Below, piece after piece: positions 8,196 through 15,777 of a stretch of 64,000 nucleotides of DNA. Each line of letters starts with the position of its first letter. Within the stretch, counting starts at the first letter, position 1. The stretch is taken from NCBI RefSeq assembly GCF_014192155.1, contig NZ_JACHXO010000006.1, forward strand, positions 62,001-126,000, in the 5' to 3' direction. This DNA is from Roseateles terrae (GTDB lineage Bacteria > Pseudomonadota > Gammaproteobacteria > Burkholderiales > Burkholderiaceae_C). The notes below the pieces were generated by a model. That model saw only the letters and a program-made list of their open reading frames with translations. It did no database searches and had not been told where the DNA came from. A program made the translations under genes and the position numbers.

Positions 8196-9290
8196 TCAGC
8201 CGATCGACTCCACCTGGCGAGACTGCTGATAGGCCTGGCCGAAGCGGTTGGCGAGGAAGTCGGGCAGGGCCACTTCTTCCTGGCGGATGAAGCCGCGCTG
8301 CGGCAGGCGGCCTTCGCGGAACAGGTCCACGGCGGCGCAGATGCCGGCGGCGGTCGTGATCTGGATGGCGGACAGCGGCTGCTCGCCTTCGCGCTGGGCG
8401 AAGATCTTGCGGGCGAACACTTCCTGCATCAGCGTGCCGTTCTTCATGCCCGACACGGTGACGAAGACCAGCACCACGTCCTGCATGGTGGCCGGCATGC
8501 TGCGGCGCATGATGTTCTTCAGCGTTTCCTGGTCGTTCTTCAGCTGCAGGTCGTCCAGCAGCAGCATCATCAGGTCGCGATGGCCCGGGTAGCGGACGGT
8601 CTTGTAGTCCAGGTTGCGCACCTGGCCGGACCAGGTCTCGCACAGGGTGCCCAGACCACCGGAGGTATTGAAGGCTTCGTACTCCACGCCGTCCAGCGAG
8701 AAATGCTCCAGTCCTTCCAGCGGCAGTGCCGAGATCGGGGCGCCGTCGTGGATGGCTTCGCAGGGGTGGCAGTATTCGTTGATCAGGCCGTCCACGCTCC
8801 AGGTCAGGTTGTACTTCAGCGCATTGGTCGGGAAGGCCGGCAGCGCGCCGACGCGCATCTTCACGTCGTGCAGCTCGTCAAAGCGCTTGGCCAGATGGTG
8901 GGCCACGATGCCGATGAAACCGGGGGCCAGACCGCATTGCGGCATGAAGGCGGTCTTGGCGCCTTCGGCAATACGCTTGATTTCCTTGGTGGCGGCGACG
9001 TCTTCGGTCAGGTCGAAGTAGTGGCAGCCGGCTTCCAGCGCCATGTGCGCGGCGGGAATGGCCAGGTGGTACGGCAGCGCGTTGACCACCGTCTGTTGGC
9101 CGCGCAGCGCTGCGGCCAGGGCGGGTTGATGCTCGGTGTCCACCTGCTGGGTGCCGATGCCCTCCTTTGCCAGCAGGGCCAGGGCCTGCGCATTGCGGTC
9201 CATCACGGTGACCTGATAGTCACCACTGCCATGCAGCAGTCGAGCGATGGTCTGGCCGATGTGTCCGGCGCCGAGCAGTGCCACTTTCAT
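8196..9290 (-). CDS. L-lysine 6-dehydrogenase (saccharopine dehydrogenase family)
   Basis: 364 residues. An N-terminal Rossmann motif GAGHIGQTIA lies at residues 7-16, followed by the saccharopine-dehydrogenase-like C-terminal domain (CGLAPGFIG, then NLTWSVDGLINEY). Enzymes of this size and pattern oxidise lysine directly at the epsilon carbon to 2-aminoadipate semialdehyde with NAD(P)+. The next gene encodes the dehydrogenase for that product, supporting the assignment. An alternative is saccharopine reductase, but no lysine-ketoglutarate reductase gene is nearby. First gene of a four-gene operon, divergent from an Lrp-type regulator whose likely operator lies between. Confidence 0.85.
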   Translation of the reverse strand: MKVALLGAGHIGQTIARLLHGSGDYQVTVMDRNAQALALLAKEGIGTQQVDTEHQPALAAALRGQQTVVNALPYHLAIPAAHMALEAGCHYFDLTEDVAATKEIKRIAEGAKTAFMPQCGLAPGFIGIVAHHLAKRFDELHDVKMRVGALPAFPTNALKYNLTWSVDGLINEYCHPCEAIHDGAPISALPLEGLEHFSLDGVEYEAFNTSGGLGTLCETWSGQVRNLDYKTVRYPGHRDLMMLLLDDLQLKNDQETLKNIMRRSMPATMQDVVLVFVTVSGMKNGTLMQEVFARKIFAQREGEQPLSAIQITTAAGICAAVDLFREGRLPQRGFIRQEEVALPDFLANRFGQAYQQSRQVESIG

Positions 9291-9376
9291 GAATCGTCTC
9301 CTGTTTCTGGTGTCAGAGGCGGGCCCAGCGCGTTGCTGGTCGCCCGTTGCATGGCCGCAGTCTCGCGAGGCTTGGT

Positions 9377-9400
9377 GACGAAAGAAAGCCTCGTTTCGTC
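9377..9400. promoter_or_regulatory. Inverted repeat in the lysine operon / lrp intergenic region
   Basis: GACGAAA and TTTCGTC are perfect 7-bp arms 10 bp apart in the 178-bp divergent spacer. It is the best candidate operator for the adjacent Lrp/AsnC protein; such local regulators usually sense the amino acid degraded by the neighbouring operon. Confidence 0.55.
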
Positions 9401-9468
9401 GGAAAACACTGCTAGCCTGACGATCCGTCATCCACCAACCACCATTTCGGCGAAACCGAGGGTTTGTC

Positions 9469-9939
9469 ATGAGCAAGGCTTTGTCAGAGGCACCGGTCCC
9501 CGCATTGCGTGACCGGCTGGACCGCGACCTCATCACCCTGTTGCAGGCCAATGCGCGGGAATCCACCGCCAACCTGGCACGGAAATTGGGCATTGCGCGC
9601 ACCACGGTGGTGGCGCGGCTGGCGCGATTGGAGGCCGAGGGGCTGATTGCCGGCTACACCGTCCGGCTGGGCGGCGAGGCGGTGGAGCGTGGGGTGCAGG
9701 CGTTTGTCGGCATCACGGTGGAGCCGCGGGCGGGCCGGGAGGTGGTCAAGAAGCTGTCGCGCTTTCCGGAACTGCGACAGCTGGCGTCGGTCAGCGGCGC
9801 CTTTGATTACATGGCTACGCTCAGGGCGGAGAGCACCGCCCGGCTGGACGAACTGCTGGACGACATCGGCGAGATCGACGGCGTGCTCAAGACCCACACC
9901 TCGGTGCTGCTGGCGCTGCGGGTCGACCGCAACGCTTGA
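9469..9939 (+). CDS. Lrp/AsnC-family transcriptional regulator
   Basis: 156 residues, the normal Lrp length. The HTH is at roughly residues 15-60 (LDRDLITLLQANARES, then NLARKLGIARTTVVARLARL), followed by an RAM/AsnC ligand-binding domain (GITVEPRAGREV, VSGAFDYMATLRAES). It diverges from the lysine-degradation operon, suggesting it senses lysine or 2-aminoadipate and activates that operon. The 24-bp inverted repeat between them is the likely binding site. Confidence 0.92.
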   Translation: MSKALSEAPVPALRDRLDRDLITLLQANARESTANLARKLGIARTTVVARLARLEAEGLIAGYTVRLGGEAVERGVQAFVGITVEPRAGREVVKKLSRFPELRQLASVSGAFDYMATLRAESTARLDELLDDIGEIDGVLKTHTSVLLALRVDRNA

Positions 9940-9981
9940 TTGTTCGCAGCGGGGGCGATTCAGTCCTGACCGATTGTGAAC

Positions 9982-9994
9982 GTGAGTAACTCAC
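9982..9994. promoter_or_regulatory. Palindrome GTGAGTAACTCAC upstream of small membrane genes
   Basis: A 13-bp perfect palindrome (6-bp arms, 1-bp centre) about 80 bp before the first small gene. Size and form suit a TetR-type operator, but no such regulator lies beside it, so any regulator acts in trans. Confidence 0.45.
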
Positions 9995-10075
9995 GCGAAT
10001 GGGTGGTGACCCCCGTCAACGGGCGGGGCTGGCACGGCGTTTGCACTTGAAGTCGGCCAGCTCAAGGAGAGCACC

Positions 10076-10210
10076 ATGTTGAAGACTGTTTCTGCCGCCA
10101 AGCGCGGACATCCCCTGATGATCGGACTCAAGGCACTCGGCCTCCTGGCCGTCGCCTGGGGAGCGGTCTACCCGGCCCTGCTCTGGGGCTTGGGCACCGT
10201 GCTGCCCTGA
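10076..10210 (+). CDS. Small single-pass membrane protein (44 aa)
   Basis: ATG 10076 follows AAGGAGA with good spacing. The peptide has a basic N-terminus (LKTVSAAKRGH) and one hydrophobic segment at about residues 15-40 (LLAVAWGAVYPALLWGLG), so it is probably inner-membrane with the N-terminus in the cytosol. I recognise no family. It is followed 39 bp later by a second small membrane gene, and a hairpin terminator closes the pair, which supports a real two-gene transcript. Confidence 0.55.
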   Translation: MLKTVSAAKRGHPLMIGLKALGLLAVAWGAVYPALLWGLGTVLP

Positions 10211-10249
10211 GCCGTCTGAGCCGACAGCTCCCACGTTGAAGGCCATGTC

Positions 10250-10480
10250 ATGAAAGCCCCTCTCCACCTCCCCGGTTCCCTGGCGGATGCGCATCCGAAT
10301 GCCGAGCGACGACGGGCCGCAGCGCGACGCCTCTGGCGCCAGCGCCTGACGCGCGCCGCCAGCATCGGGCTGGCGGTTGCGCTGGTCTGGGCCGCGATGG
10401 CCCTGCTCAGTGAAGCCGAAGGCGATTTGCGTCAGGTTCGCGCCACGGACTTGAGCTCGCCGGTCACGGCCAACGCCTGA
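10250..10480 (+). CDS. Small single-pass membrane protein (76 aa)
   Basis: 76 residues: a polar, arginine-rich N-terminal half (ERRRAAARRLWRQRLTRAAS) and one transmembrane helix at about residues 42-56, then a short acidic tail likely in the periplasm. No family recognised. It lies between the 44-residue gene and a terminator, so both probably form one operon. No enzyme motif is visible. Confidence 0.5.
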   Translation: MKAPLHLPGSLADAHPNAERRRAAARRLWRQRLTRAASIGLAVALVWAAMALLSEAEGDLRQVRATDLSSPVTANA

Positions 10481-10505
10481 TCCCGGCACGAATGCTGGAC
10501 ATACG

Positions 10506-10534
10506 AACGGCTCGCTTCGGCGGGCCGTTCTTTC
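10506..10534 (+). terminator. Rho-independent terminator after the small membrane genes
   Basis: AACGGCTCGC, a stable TTCG tetraloop and GCGGGCCGTT form a 10-bp stem with one G-T pair, followed by CTTTC. The T-tract is short but the tetraloop and position fit termination of the small operon. Confidence 0.65.
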
Positions 10535-10682
10535 AAACGCGTCCTGCGTCGTCCTTCCGCGGAAGACTCATCGTTGCCCTTCCTCTGCGGCCCACGGAGT
10601 GGCACAGGGAACGGCACAGCGAATGGCCAAGGAACGGCCAGGGAACGGCCCAGAGAGCGTCCCCATGGGACGGCCTCCCCGC

Positions 10683-11570
10683 TCAGCCTGCCCGGCGGCG
10701 CTGCAGAACGATCAGCACGAAGCAGACCACAGCGACCAGAACGCCGCCAATGAACTGCGGATTCCAGGTGGACTGAAGCGCCAGCAGCATGTCGTGAGGG
10801 GCCCATGTGGGCACACGATAGATGGTGTCGTAGACGACTTCCATGGGCAGGCTTTTCGATTCGTCCGGGATGTCGGGCAGCCCGGCCGCACTGGCGAAGA
10901 ATGCGCTGGCTGCGCCGTGCAACTGCCGCCCCAGCACCTGCTGCAGGCCCAGGGGTTCATACAGCTTCAACAGCGCGCCCACCACAAACACCAGCAGCGG
11001 CGGCCCCCAGCGCTTGAACCATGCGTTGGCGGCCATCATGGCGAGCACCATGGGGGAGAGCCACAGCATGGCCAGCGAGAGGCCTACCGCCAGACGCGCG
11101 ACGAGCCACAGAGCCGCAGGGCCGAGTCCCGCCCATTGCATCTGGCGCAAGCCGTCCGCGCCCAGCTCCTTGTAGGCCATCGCCACCCCCACGACTGCGC
11201 TGCCGATCGAGGCCAGCACCAGCACGGCGAGCGGCATCAACAACCCGTGCGCCACCATGGGTGCGGCAACGCTCTGGGTGTCGGTGCCCGGCAGTGACTT
11301 CCAGAATTCGATGGAGCGGTCCTGCTGATCCCGTCGCGGGAGGATGACCAGTTGATAGACGCTGGTGGCGAAGGCCACGGCCATGATCAGGCCCAGGGAC
11401 AGGCCGGCGCTGATCAGCGCAATGGGCTCCGGTGCCATCGTTTCGATACCGGCCACCTGGCTGAATGGCACCAGAGCGAGCAGCAGGGTCAGAGGGATGC
11501 CGACGGTGCACAGCCAGCCCCAGCGGTACTGGATCCATTCACGCAGCAGCAGCGTATTGAAGAGAGTCAT
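10683..11570 (-). CDS. ABC-2-type transporter permease
   Basis: 295 residues with about six hydrophobic segments: near the N-terminus (WLCTVGIPLTLLLALV), mid (AEPIAL then LGLIMAVAFATSVYQLVIL), and later (LLMPLAVLVLASIGSAVVGV; LAMLWLSPMVLAMMAANAW; QFIGGVLVAVVCFVLIVL). It lies 18 bp after the ATPase gene, which follows a YtrA-type GntR regulator. This three-gene set resembles the Bacillus ytr arrangement, where such exporters respond to cell-envelope stress. The exported substrate cannot be told from sequence. Confidence 0.85.
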   Translation of the reverse strand: MTLFNTLLLREWIQYRWGWLCTVGIPLTLLLALVPFSQVAGIETMAPEPIALISAGLSLGLIMAVAFATSVYQLVILPRRDQQDRSIEFWKSLPGTDTQSVAAPMVAHGLLMPLAVLVLASIGSAVVGVAMAYKELGADGLRQMQWAGLGPAALWLVARLAVGLSLAMLWLSPMVLAMMAANAWFKRWGPPLLVFVVGALLKLYEPLGLQQVLGRQLHGAASAFFASAAGLPDIPDESKSLPMEVVYDTIYRVPTWAPHDMLLALQSTWNPQFIGGVLVAVVCFVLIVLQRRRAG

Positions 11571-11588
11571 GGTGATGGGCTCCGCGGG

Positions 11589-12527
11589 TCAGGCTTCGCG
11601 TGCCTGGATTTCAGGCTTGCGGGTGAGGGCCATGAAGAGGTCCACGAGATTGGGCCGCAGACGCTGGCCCAGATGGCTGATGTCGTCCGGCGGCGGCCCA
11701 TCGAACAGCGCGGCCGGACGGCCCTGCACGCGGTAACGGAGCAGCGGATGGCCCGCGGCGACGGCGGCAGCGGCCTCCGGGTCGTGGGAGAGCGCCACGA
11801 AGCGCTCGTCGATCTCGGCCAGGCTGATGTTGAGCACCATGCGGCCTTCATCCAGCATGATCACGTCGGAGAGAAGCGTCTCGACCTCTTCCACCTGATG
11901 GGTCGAGATGATCACGCTGCGCTCACCGTCGCACCATTCGTCGATCAGCATCTCGTAAAAGCTCTTGCGGGACATGACATCCAGACCGAGGGTCGGTTCG
12001 TCCAGCACCATCAGCCGGGCATCGATGGCGGCCACCAGCGCCAGATGGAGCTGGGTGACCATGCCTTTGGAGAGATGCTTGACCTTGTCCCGCTCGGTGA
12101 CCGAGGTGCGGCGCAGCAGGGCCCGGGCGCGGTCGGCGGAGAACTTCGGCTGCAGACCGGCCATCAGGGTGATCAGATCCCCGGCGCGGGCCCAGCGGGG
12201 CAGCACCGCAACGTCCGGGATGTAGCAAAGCGATTGCAGCAGCTCGGCGCGATGCGCATGAGGATTCAGCCCCAGCACGGTGAGATCGCCCTTGACGGCC
12301 TTGGTGCCGACCAGCGCCTTCATCAAGGAGGTCTTGCCGGCCCCGTTGTGACCCAGCAGGCCAACGACGCGTCCCGCCGGGACGGTGAAGCTCACATCCT
12401 GCAGAGCGGCTTTGCGGCCGTAGTGGAGGCTGAGATTGCGCGCCTCGATGAGGGGGGTCATGAAAGCTCCATGTGGCGGGGTCTGCGGCGTGGGCGGAAC
12501 GGGTGGAATGGGCTGGCTGGGCGTCAT
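11589..12527 (-). CDS. ABC transporter ATP-binding protein
   Basis: 312 residues from ATG 12527, or 290 from ATG 12461. Walker A is GHNGAGKTS, followed by a signature region LSKGMVTQLHLAL and Walker B LMVLDEPTLGLD. The upstream ATG overlaps the regulator stop as ATGA with GGGAGG before it; the downstream ATG has GGAG five bases ahead and gives the family-typical N-terminus, so both starts may be used. The extra 22 residues are proline-rich. It energises the permease encoded next. Confidence 0.88.
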   Translation of the reverse strand: MTPSQPIPPVPPTPQTPPHGAFMTPLIEARNLSLHYGRKAALQDVSFTVPAGRVVGLLGHNGAGKTSLMKALVGTKAVKGDLTVLGLNPHAHRAELLQSLCYIPDVAVLPRWARAGDLITLMAGLQPKFSADRARALLRRTSVTERDKVKHLSKGMVTQLHLALVAAIDARLMVLDEPTLGLDVMSRKSFYEMLIDEWCDGERSVIISTHQVEEVETLLSDVIMLDEGRMVLNISLAEIDERFVALSHDPEAAAAVAAGHPLLRYRVQGRPAALFDGPPPDDISHLGQRLRPNLVDLFMALTRKPEIQAREA

Positions 12528-12874
12528 GCGTCCTCCCAGATCAGATCGTCCGGACCGAGGCCCAGGCGGTGGAGTTTCTCTCGCAATCGGGGCCATTCGT
12601 CACGCAGGAAGTGTTCCCGCTCGGTTTGCAACAGTCGGGTGCGGGCCCCGCTGCGCACATACATGCCCATGCCGCGGCGGCTCTCCAGCAGGCCTTCGTC
12701 CACCAGGGACTGTAGAGCCCGGCTGACGGTCAGCGGGTTGATGACGTACCGGCTGGCCAGGGCCCGGACCGAGGGCATGGCATCGCCTTCATTGGGGTCG
12801 CCTTCCAGCAACTGCGCGGCGAGCTGGTCCGCGAGCTGCTGGTAGATCGGCGCATGGTCGTTCCAGCTTTGCAT
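12524..12874 (-). CDS. GntR-family regulator, YtrA subfamily
   Basis: 116 residues: one winged HTH (PIYQQLADQLAAQLLEGD, then MPSVRALASRYVINPLTVSRAL) and a short helical tail without a large ligand domain, diagnostic of the YtrA subfamily. These usually repress their own operon with an ABC transporter, as here. An inverted repeat just upstream is the likely operator. Confidence 0.9.
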   Translation of the reverse strand: MQSWNDHAPIYQQLADQLAAQLLEGDPNEGDAMPSVRALASRYVINPLTVSRALQSLVDEGLLESRRGMGMYVRSGARTRLLQTEREHFLRDEWPRLREKLHRLGLGPDDLIWEDA

Positions 12875-12897
12875 CGGTCAAGGCGCCGGGAGGCGCC

Positions 12898-12921
12898 GGT
12901 GTGTTGGTGAGGTAGCACACC
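12898..12921. promoter_or_regulatory. Inverted repeat GGTGTG-N12-CACACC upstream of the ytrA-like gene
   Basis: Perfect 6-bp arms 12 bp apart, 24 bases before the regulator start codon. Position and symmetry fit an autoregulatory operator for the YtrA-type protein. Confidence 0.5.
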
Positions 12922-12924
12922 ATA

Positions 12925-13267
12925 ACGATGAGGGCGGGACTGGCGCCAAGGGGGCGCGACGAAATGCAGAAAAGGGGGGATGAGGTGCAGGGGGTCAGGG
13001 GTCAGCCTGAAGTCCGGCTTCGACTTCGCCACTGCGTCGCTTTGGCTGTATTTCGACGATGTAGATCCTTGGGAGCCCAGGTACAAGGAGTACGCCATCG
13101 CAGCCTTGCGTTCATCCTGTGTCGTCCTGACATGCCGGCACGCCAGCAGCTCCAAAGGCTCCGCAGCGTGCTGGTCACCCGCATACAAGTCACCATCCGG
13201 CCGCGTCCTGCCTCATGGCCTCAAGAGTGGCGCGGACGCGTACCCTCTGCTCATTTGGCCTCGTGTG
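12925..13267. other. Intergenic region with weak coding-like traces, no assigned gene
   Basis: Nearly 350 bases between the ytrA-like operon and the ADP-ribosylglycohydrolase gene. No complete gene is recognisable. On the plus strand about 13015-13110 reads as aromatic- and acid-rich peptide (FATASLWLYFDDVDPWEPRY), unlike random GC-rich translation, but without a plausible start or end. On the minus strand the same DNA gives a serine-rich peptide. This could be a decayed gene or a genus-specific repeat. Confidence 0.35.
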
Positions 13268-14185
13268 TCAGATGCCTGCCAGGGCTTCGGAACGCGCGCG
13301 GTACAAAGCATCGGCCAAGTGGGTGATTTCCTGCGTGAGATGCAGGCGCCCCAACCATGATGGCGGGATCCCGGCCATGCCATAGGTGGCGCAGGCAATC
13401 TGCCCCACGATGGCGGCAGTCGTGTCTGCGTCGTCGCCGAGATTCACGGCTTCAAGGATGGTGTCGCGGAAGTTGTTGTGCCTGGCGTAGCACCAGAGCG
13501 CGGCTTCCAGGCTGTCGACGACATAGCCACTTCCCTTGATCTGTCCAACCGACTTGGTCGCGTGATCGGCAGCGGCGATGGCCCGGACCTTGGCACTTTC
13601 AGTGGCAATTCCTCCGAGGTCCAGTACCTTCTCCTTCGGCAGGCCTCGCAGCGCGCGGCTCAGCGCCACAGCAAACACGCGGCATGCATCCAGGCATTCG
13701 GTGGCGCCGTGCGTTGTCCGCGAGCTGAGGGCGGCCATGTCCTGAACCAGCTGCTCGTCATGACCGAAGCGCAACGCAATGGGAGCGATTCGCATCAGGG
13801 AGCCATTGCCTGCTGCATTTGGATCAGAAGGCCCCGAAAGAGCCTCGCCGCTCAGCAGGAATTGATGGATGGCACCCTTGGTTGTGATCCCGATGTCGAA
13901 GCAGACGCCCGTCGAACTCCAGTAGCCCCATTCGTACCAGTTGGCGTAGCGGGCCATCTGATCTGCGGGATCGCAGCGGCCGGTCTGGATCAGACTCTCG
14001 GCCAGGCAGAGGGCCATCGACGTGTCGTCGGTCCACTTGCCAGGTGCAAGCGAGAAAGGACCGCCCCCCAGCATGTCGGTCACCGGCGCGAAGCTGCCCC
14101 TCGGCATGAACTCCACGTTGGTGCCGACCGCGTCGCCGCAGGCCAGGCCCAACAGCGCTCCCCGGTATCGGTCAATCGCTTCCAT
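13268..14185 (-). CDS. ADP-ribosylglycohydrolase family protein (DraG-like)
   Basis: 305 residues. The two metal-binding signatures of the family are present: GKWTDDTSMALCLAESL near residue 50 and LGDDADTTAAIVGQIA near residue 260, the carboxylates that hold two Mg2+ or Mn2+ ions. Members remove ADP-ribose from proteins (DraG acts on dinitrogenase reductase; others act on serine or arginine) or from nucleic acids. ATG 14185 gives the family start (MEAIDRYRGALLGLACGDAVG) and lies 14 bp after the NADAR stop. It is the last gene of a four-gene overlapping operon divergent from nrtR, so its role is probably to reverse ADP-ribosylation or recycle ADP-ribose under NAD control. No nitrogenase genes are present. 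Confidence 0.9.
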   Translation of the reverse strand: MEAIDRYRGALLGLACGDAVGTNVEFMPRGSFAPVTDMLGGGPFSLAPGKWTDDTSMALCLAESLIQTGRCDPADQMARYANWYEWGYWSSTGVCFDIGITTKGAIHQFLLSGEALSGPSDPNAAGNGSLMRIAPIALRFGHDEQLVQDMAALSSRTTHGATECLDACRVFAVALSRALRGLPKEKVLDLGGIATESAKVRAIAAADHATKSVGQIKGSGYVVDSLEAALWCYARHNNFRDTILEAVNLGDDADTTAAIVGQIACATYGMAGIPPSWLGRLHLTQEITHLADALYRARSEALAGI

Positions 14186-14199
14186 CAACACCGTCCACT

Positions 14200-14764
14200 T
14201 CAGTTCACCGCCAAACGAGCGCGCACTTCCATCAGTGCGAAACCCAGCAGGTTCAGGCCGCACCACGTGCGTGGCTCCAACGCGCGTTCGTCGTTCGCTG
14301 CCAGGCCAATGCCCCAGATGCGGTCAACGGGGCTGGCCTCGACGAGCACGCGGTCACCCGTGGTGAGCAGGTAATCCCGCAATGCCTGGTTCTGCGAAAA
14401 TTTGGCTTCATTGGCGCGGACGACGATGTCAAAACGAGCCTGTTCCCAGCGCACATCGTCGAACCCTTGCACGCCTCTCCCAGCTTCTTTGCCTCCGCAG
14501 GCGTCTTGGCTGCAAGGATCCTGGCTCGGGTGGCCATGTCACCGAAGAGGCGGGCCTTCTCGGCCATCATGAAGTGTTCGGCCGTCAGTACGTCTGGCCA
14601 TCGACCAGGAAGCTCGCTTCGAACCATTGGCTGAAGCAGCCCTTGCCGATGGAGCCGTCGGCATTGGGCTGGTGTCCCCAGAAGAGTACGTACTTCGGCG
14701 TGGCGCCAGCTTCGAGCGCACGCATCAGGTCTTCGACGCTGCGGAGGTTCAAGATGTCAGTCAT
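14200..14764 (-). pseudogene. NADAR (YbiA-like) domain gene with two frameshifts
   Basis: The NADAR fold is complete but split over three frames. Part one (from ATG 14764) has FWGHQPNADGSIGKGCFSQW and VDGQTY, then hits a stop at 14585. Part two resumes in another frame as LTAEHFMMAEKARLFGD (near 14590-14530). Part three resumes near 14470 with GFDDVRWEQARFDIVVRAN, TGDRVLVEASPVDRIWGIGL and NLLGFALMEVR, ending at 14202. Restoring one base near 14588 and one near 14478 would give about 188 residues, normal for the family. NADAR proteins are N-glycosidases acting on ADP-ribose derivatives; some remove ADP-ribose from guanine in DNA. The start overlaps the DUF4291 stop by 8 bp. The lesions may be real decay or assembly errors; the otherwise well preserved motifs suggest they are recent. 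Confidence 0.85.
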
Positions 14765-15368
14765 GGTGTTGCGGTTGGTAGACGTGCTCAAGCGGGGTCA
14801 TCAATTGCGGGTTGTCATCCTGGGCGTACTGGCGCTGCTCGGCGACAAAGTCGGTCATGTCGATGACCTCCATCAGTTCCGTCGTCGCGAACGCACGCAA
14901 TAGGCTGCCGCGCAGGCCGAGCTGGATGGCGCGGCGCGGCAACTTCGCGCCGCTGGGCGCATGGTCGGGATCCCACTGCCGTCGCACTTCTGAGCTGGCC
15001 ACGGCGTCCTGCCATTCCTGTTGAGTGGCATGGCGCGTGGCATCGAAGGACGACGACACCGCGGCGTCGAGCAACGTGTTGAAGAAGGCCCGGCGGATGC
15101 GCAGGCCCAGGATGACCTCCTGCCCCTCCTTCATGCCCCAGCCGCAGCGGTACATCATCCACAGGAAGTTCGGCTTCACCCAGCTCATGCGGTTGAAGCT
15201 GTAGTCCGGCCCGCCGAAGTGGCCATGCTCGATGGCGTAACGACCAATGGAAGGGCGATAGGCCTGATAGACGACAACGCTGGTGTCGTCATGGTGGGCA
15301 AGCATGTGTTCGCCTTGTTCCGGCCATTCAGCGGCTTGCTGAAGGTAGGGAGCGGTTGCAAGTTTCAT
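14757..15368 (-). CDS. DUF4291 domain protein
   Basis: 203 residues matching the DUF4291 pattern: VVVYQAYRPSIGRYAIEHG near residue 30, FGGPDYSFNRMSWVKPNFLW, a Met-Tyr-Arg-Cys-Gly-Trp segment, and LGLRGSLLRAF near residue 165. No signal peptide or membrane segment, so cytosolic. Biochemistry is not settled in my knowledge; the family recurs beside NADAR and ADP-ribosylglycohydrolase genes, and a role as ADP-ribosyltransferase-like partner has been considered. The Tyr-Arg and His-Gly-rich N-terminal motif could form an NAD site, but that is inference. It starts with an ATGA overlap to the upstream gene and overlaps the NADAR start by 8 bp, so all are translated together. Confidence 0.85.
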   Translation of the reverse strand: MKLATAPYLQQAAEWPEQGEHMLAHHDDTSVVVYQAYRPSIGRYAIEHGHFGGPDYSFNRMSWVKPNFLWMMYRCGWGMKEGQEVILGLRIRRAFFNTLLDAAVSSSFDATRHATQQEWQDAVASSEVRRQWDPDHAPSGAKLPRRAIQLGLRGSLLRAFATTELMEVIDMTDFVAEQRQYAQDDNPQLMTPLEHVYQPQHHD

Positions 15369-15733
15369 GTTCCGTTCTCATTGTTGTTCTCGGGGAAGCG
15401 TCGAATCACCTCGATGGTGCCGACGATGTTGTCGTTCAGGGTTTCCAGATCCTCAGCCGGCACCCACCACTCCGTGTGATGAGCAGCGCCCACTTGGTGA
15501 ACTGCATAGTGCTCCATGAAGGCATTCCGCACTTCGAAGCGAGTCACGAAGCCGGCGCCGCTTGCCGGCACGTTCCAGTCGCGCGCGATCTCCACGGCGT
15601 ATGCCTCGTTGGTCACCGGATAGAAGATGGGCTGGTCCGGCAGCCGTGGCGGCCATCGACGATTGCCGCTGGCTTCCACCAGCGCCAATTCCGTGGGGCC
15701 GGTGGGGCGGTAGAGCGTGACGGTCTCGTTCAT
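15365..15733 (-). CDS. Crystallin-J1/ADP-ribosylation-associated small protein
   Basis: 122 residues resembling small proteins annotated as ADP-ribosylation/crystallin J1: YRPTGPTELALVEASGNR, FPVTNE-like FYPVTNEAYAVEIARDWN, GFVTRFEVRNAFM and HTEWWVPAEDLETLN. No catalytic signature is evident, and it lacks the metal-binding DD motifs of true ADP-ribosylglycohydrolases. Cytosolic. First gene of the operon, ATG 15733 with GGGAAG upstream, next to two palindromes shared with nrtR. A substrate-recognition or regulatory role within the ADP-ribose system is plausible but unproven. Confidence 0.7.
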   Translation of the reverse strand: MNETVTLYRPTGPTELALVEASGNRRWPPRLPDQPIFYPVTNEAYAVEIARDWNVPASGAGFVTRFEVRNAFMEHYAVHQVGAAHHTEWWVPAEDLETLNDNIVGTIEVIRRFPENNNENGT

Positions 15734-15753
15734 GAGCTTCCCTGAGTTCAGTT

Positions 15754-15770
15754 AGTTGTTTTGTGCAACC
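15754..15770. promoter_or_regulatory. Candidate NrtR operator 1 (AGTTG-N7-CAACC)
   Basis: AGTTG and CAAC(C) flank a 7-bp spacer, 17 bp in all, 21 bp before the start of the crystallin-J1-like gene. It has the same half-site and spacing as operator 2. NrtR proteins bind palindromes of similar size near NAD-metabolism genes. Confidence 0.6.
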
Positions 15771-15777
15771 TTTAATA

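Noticed and set aside
6667-8229. Plus-strand open frame across the aldehyde dehydrogenase gene
   Set aside because: No motif, His/Gly-rich translation, while the minus strand has intact ALDH7 motifs.
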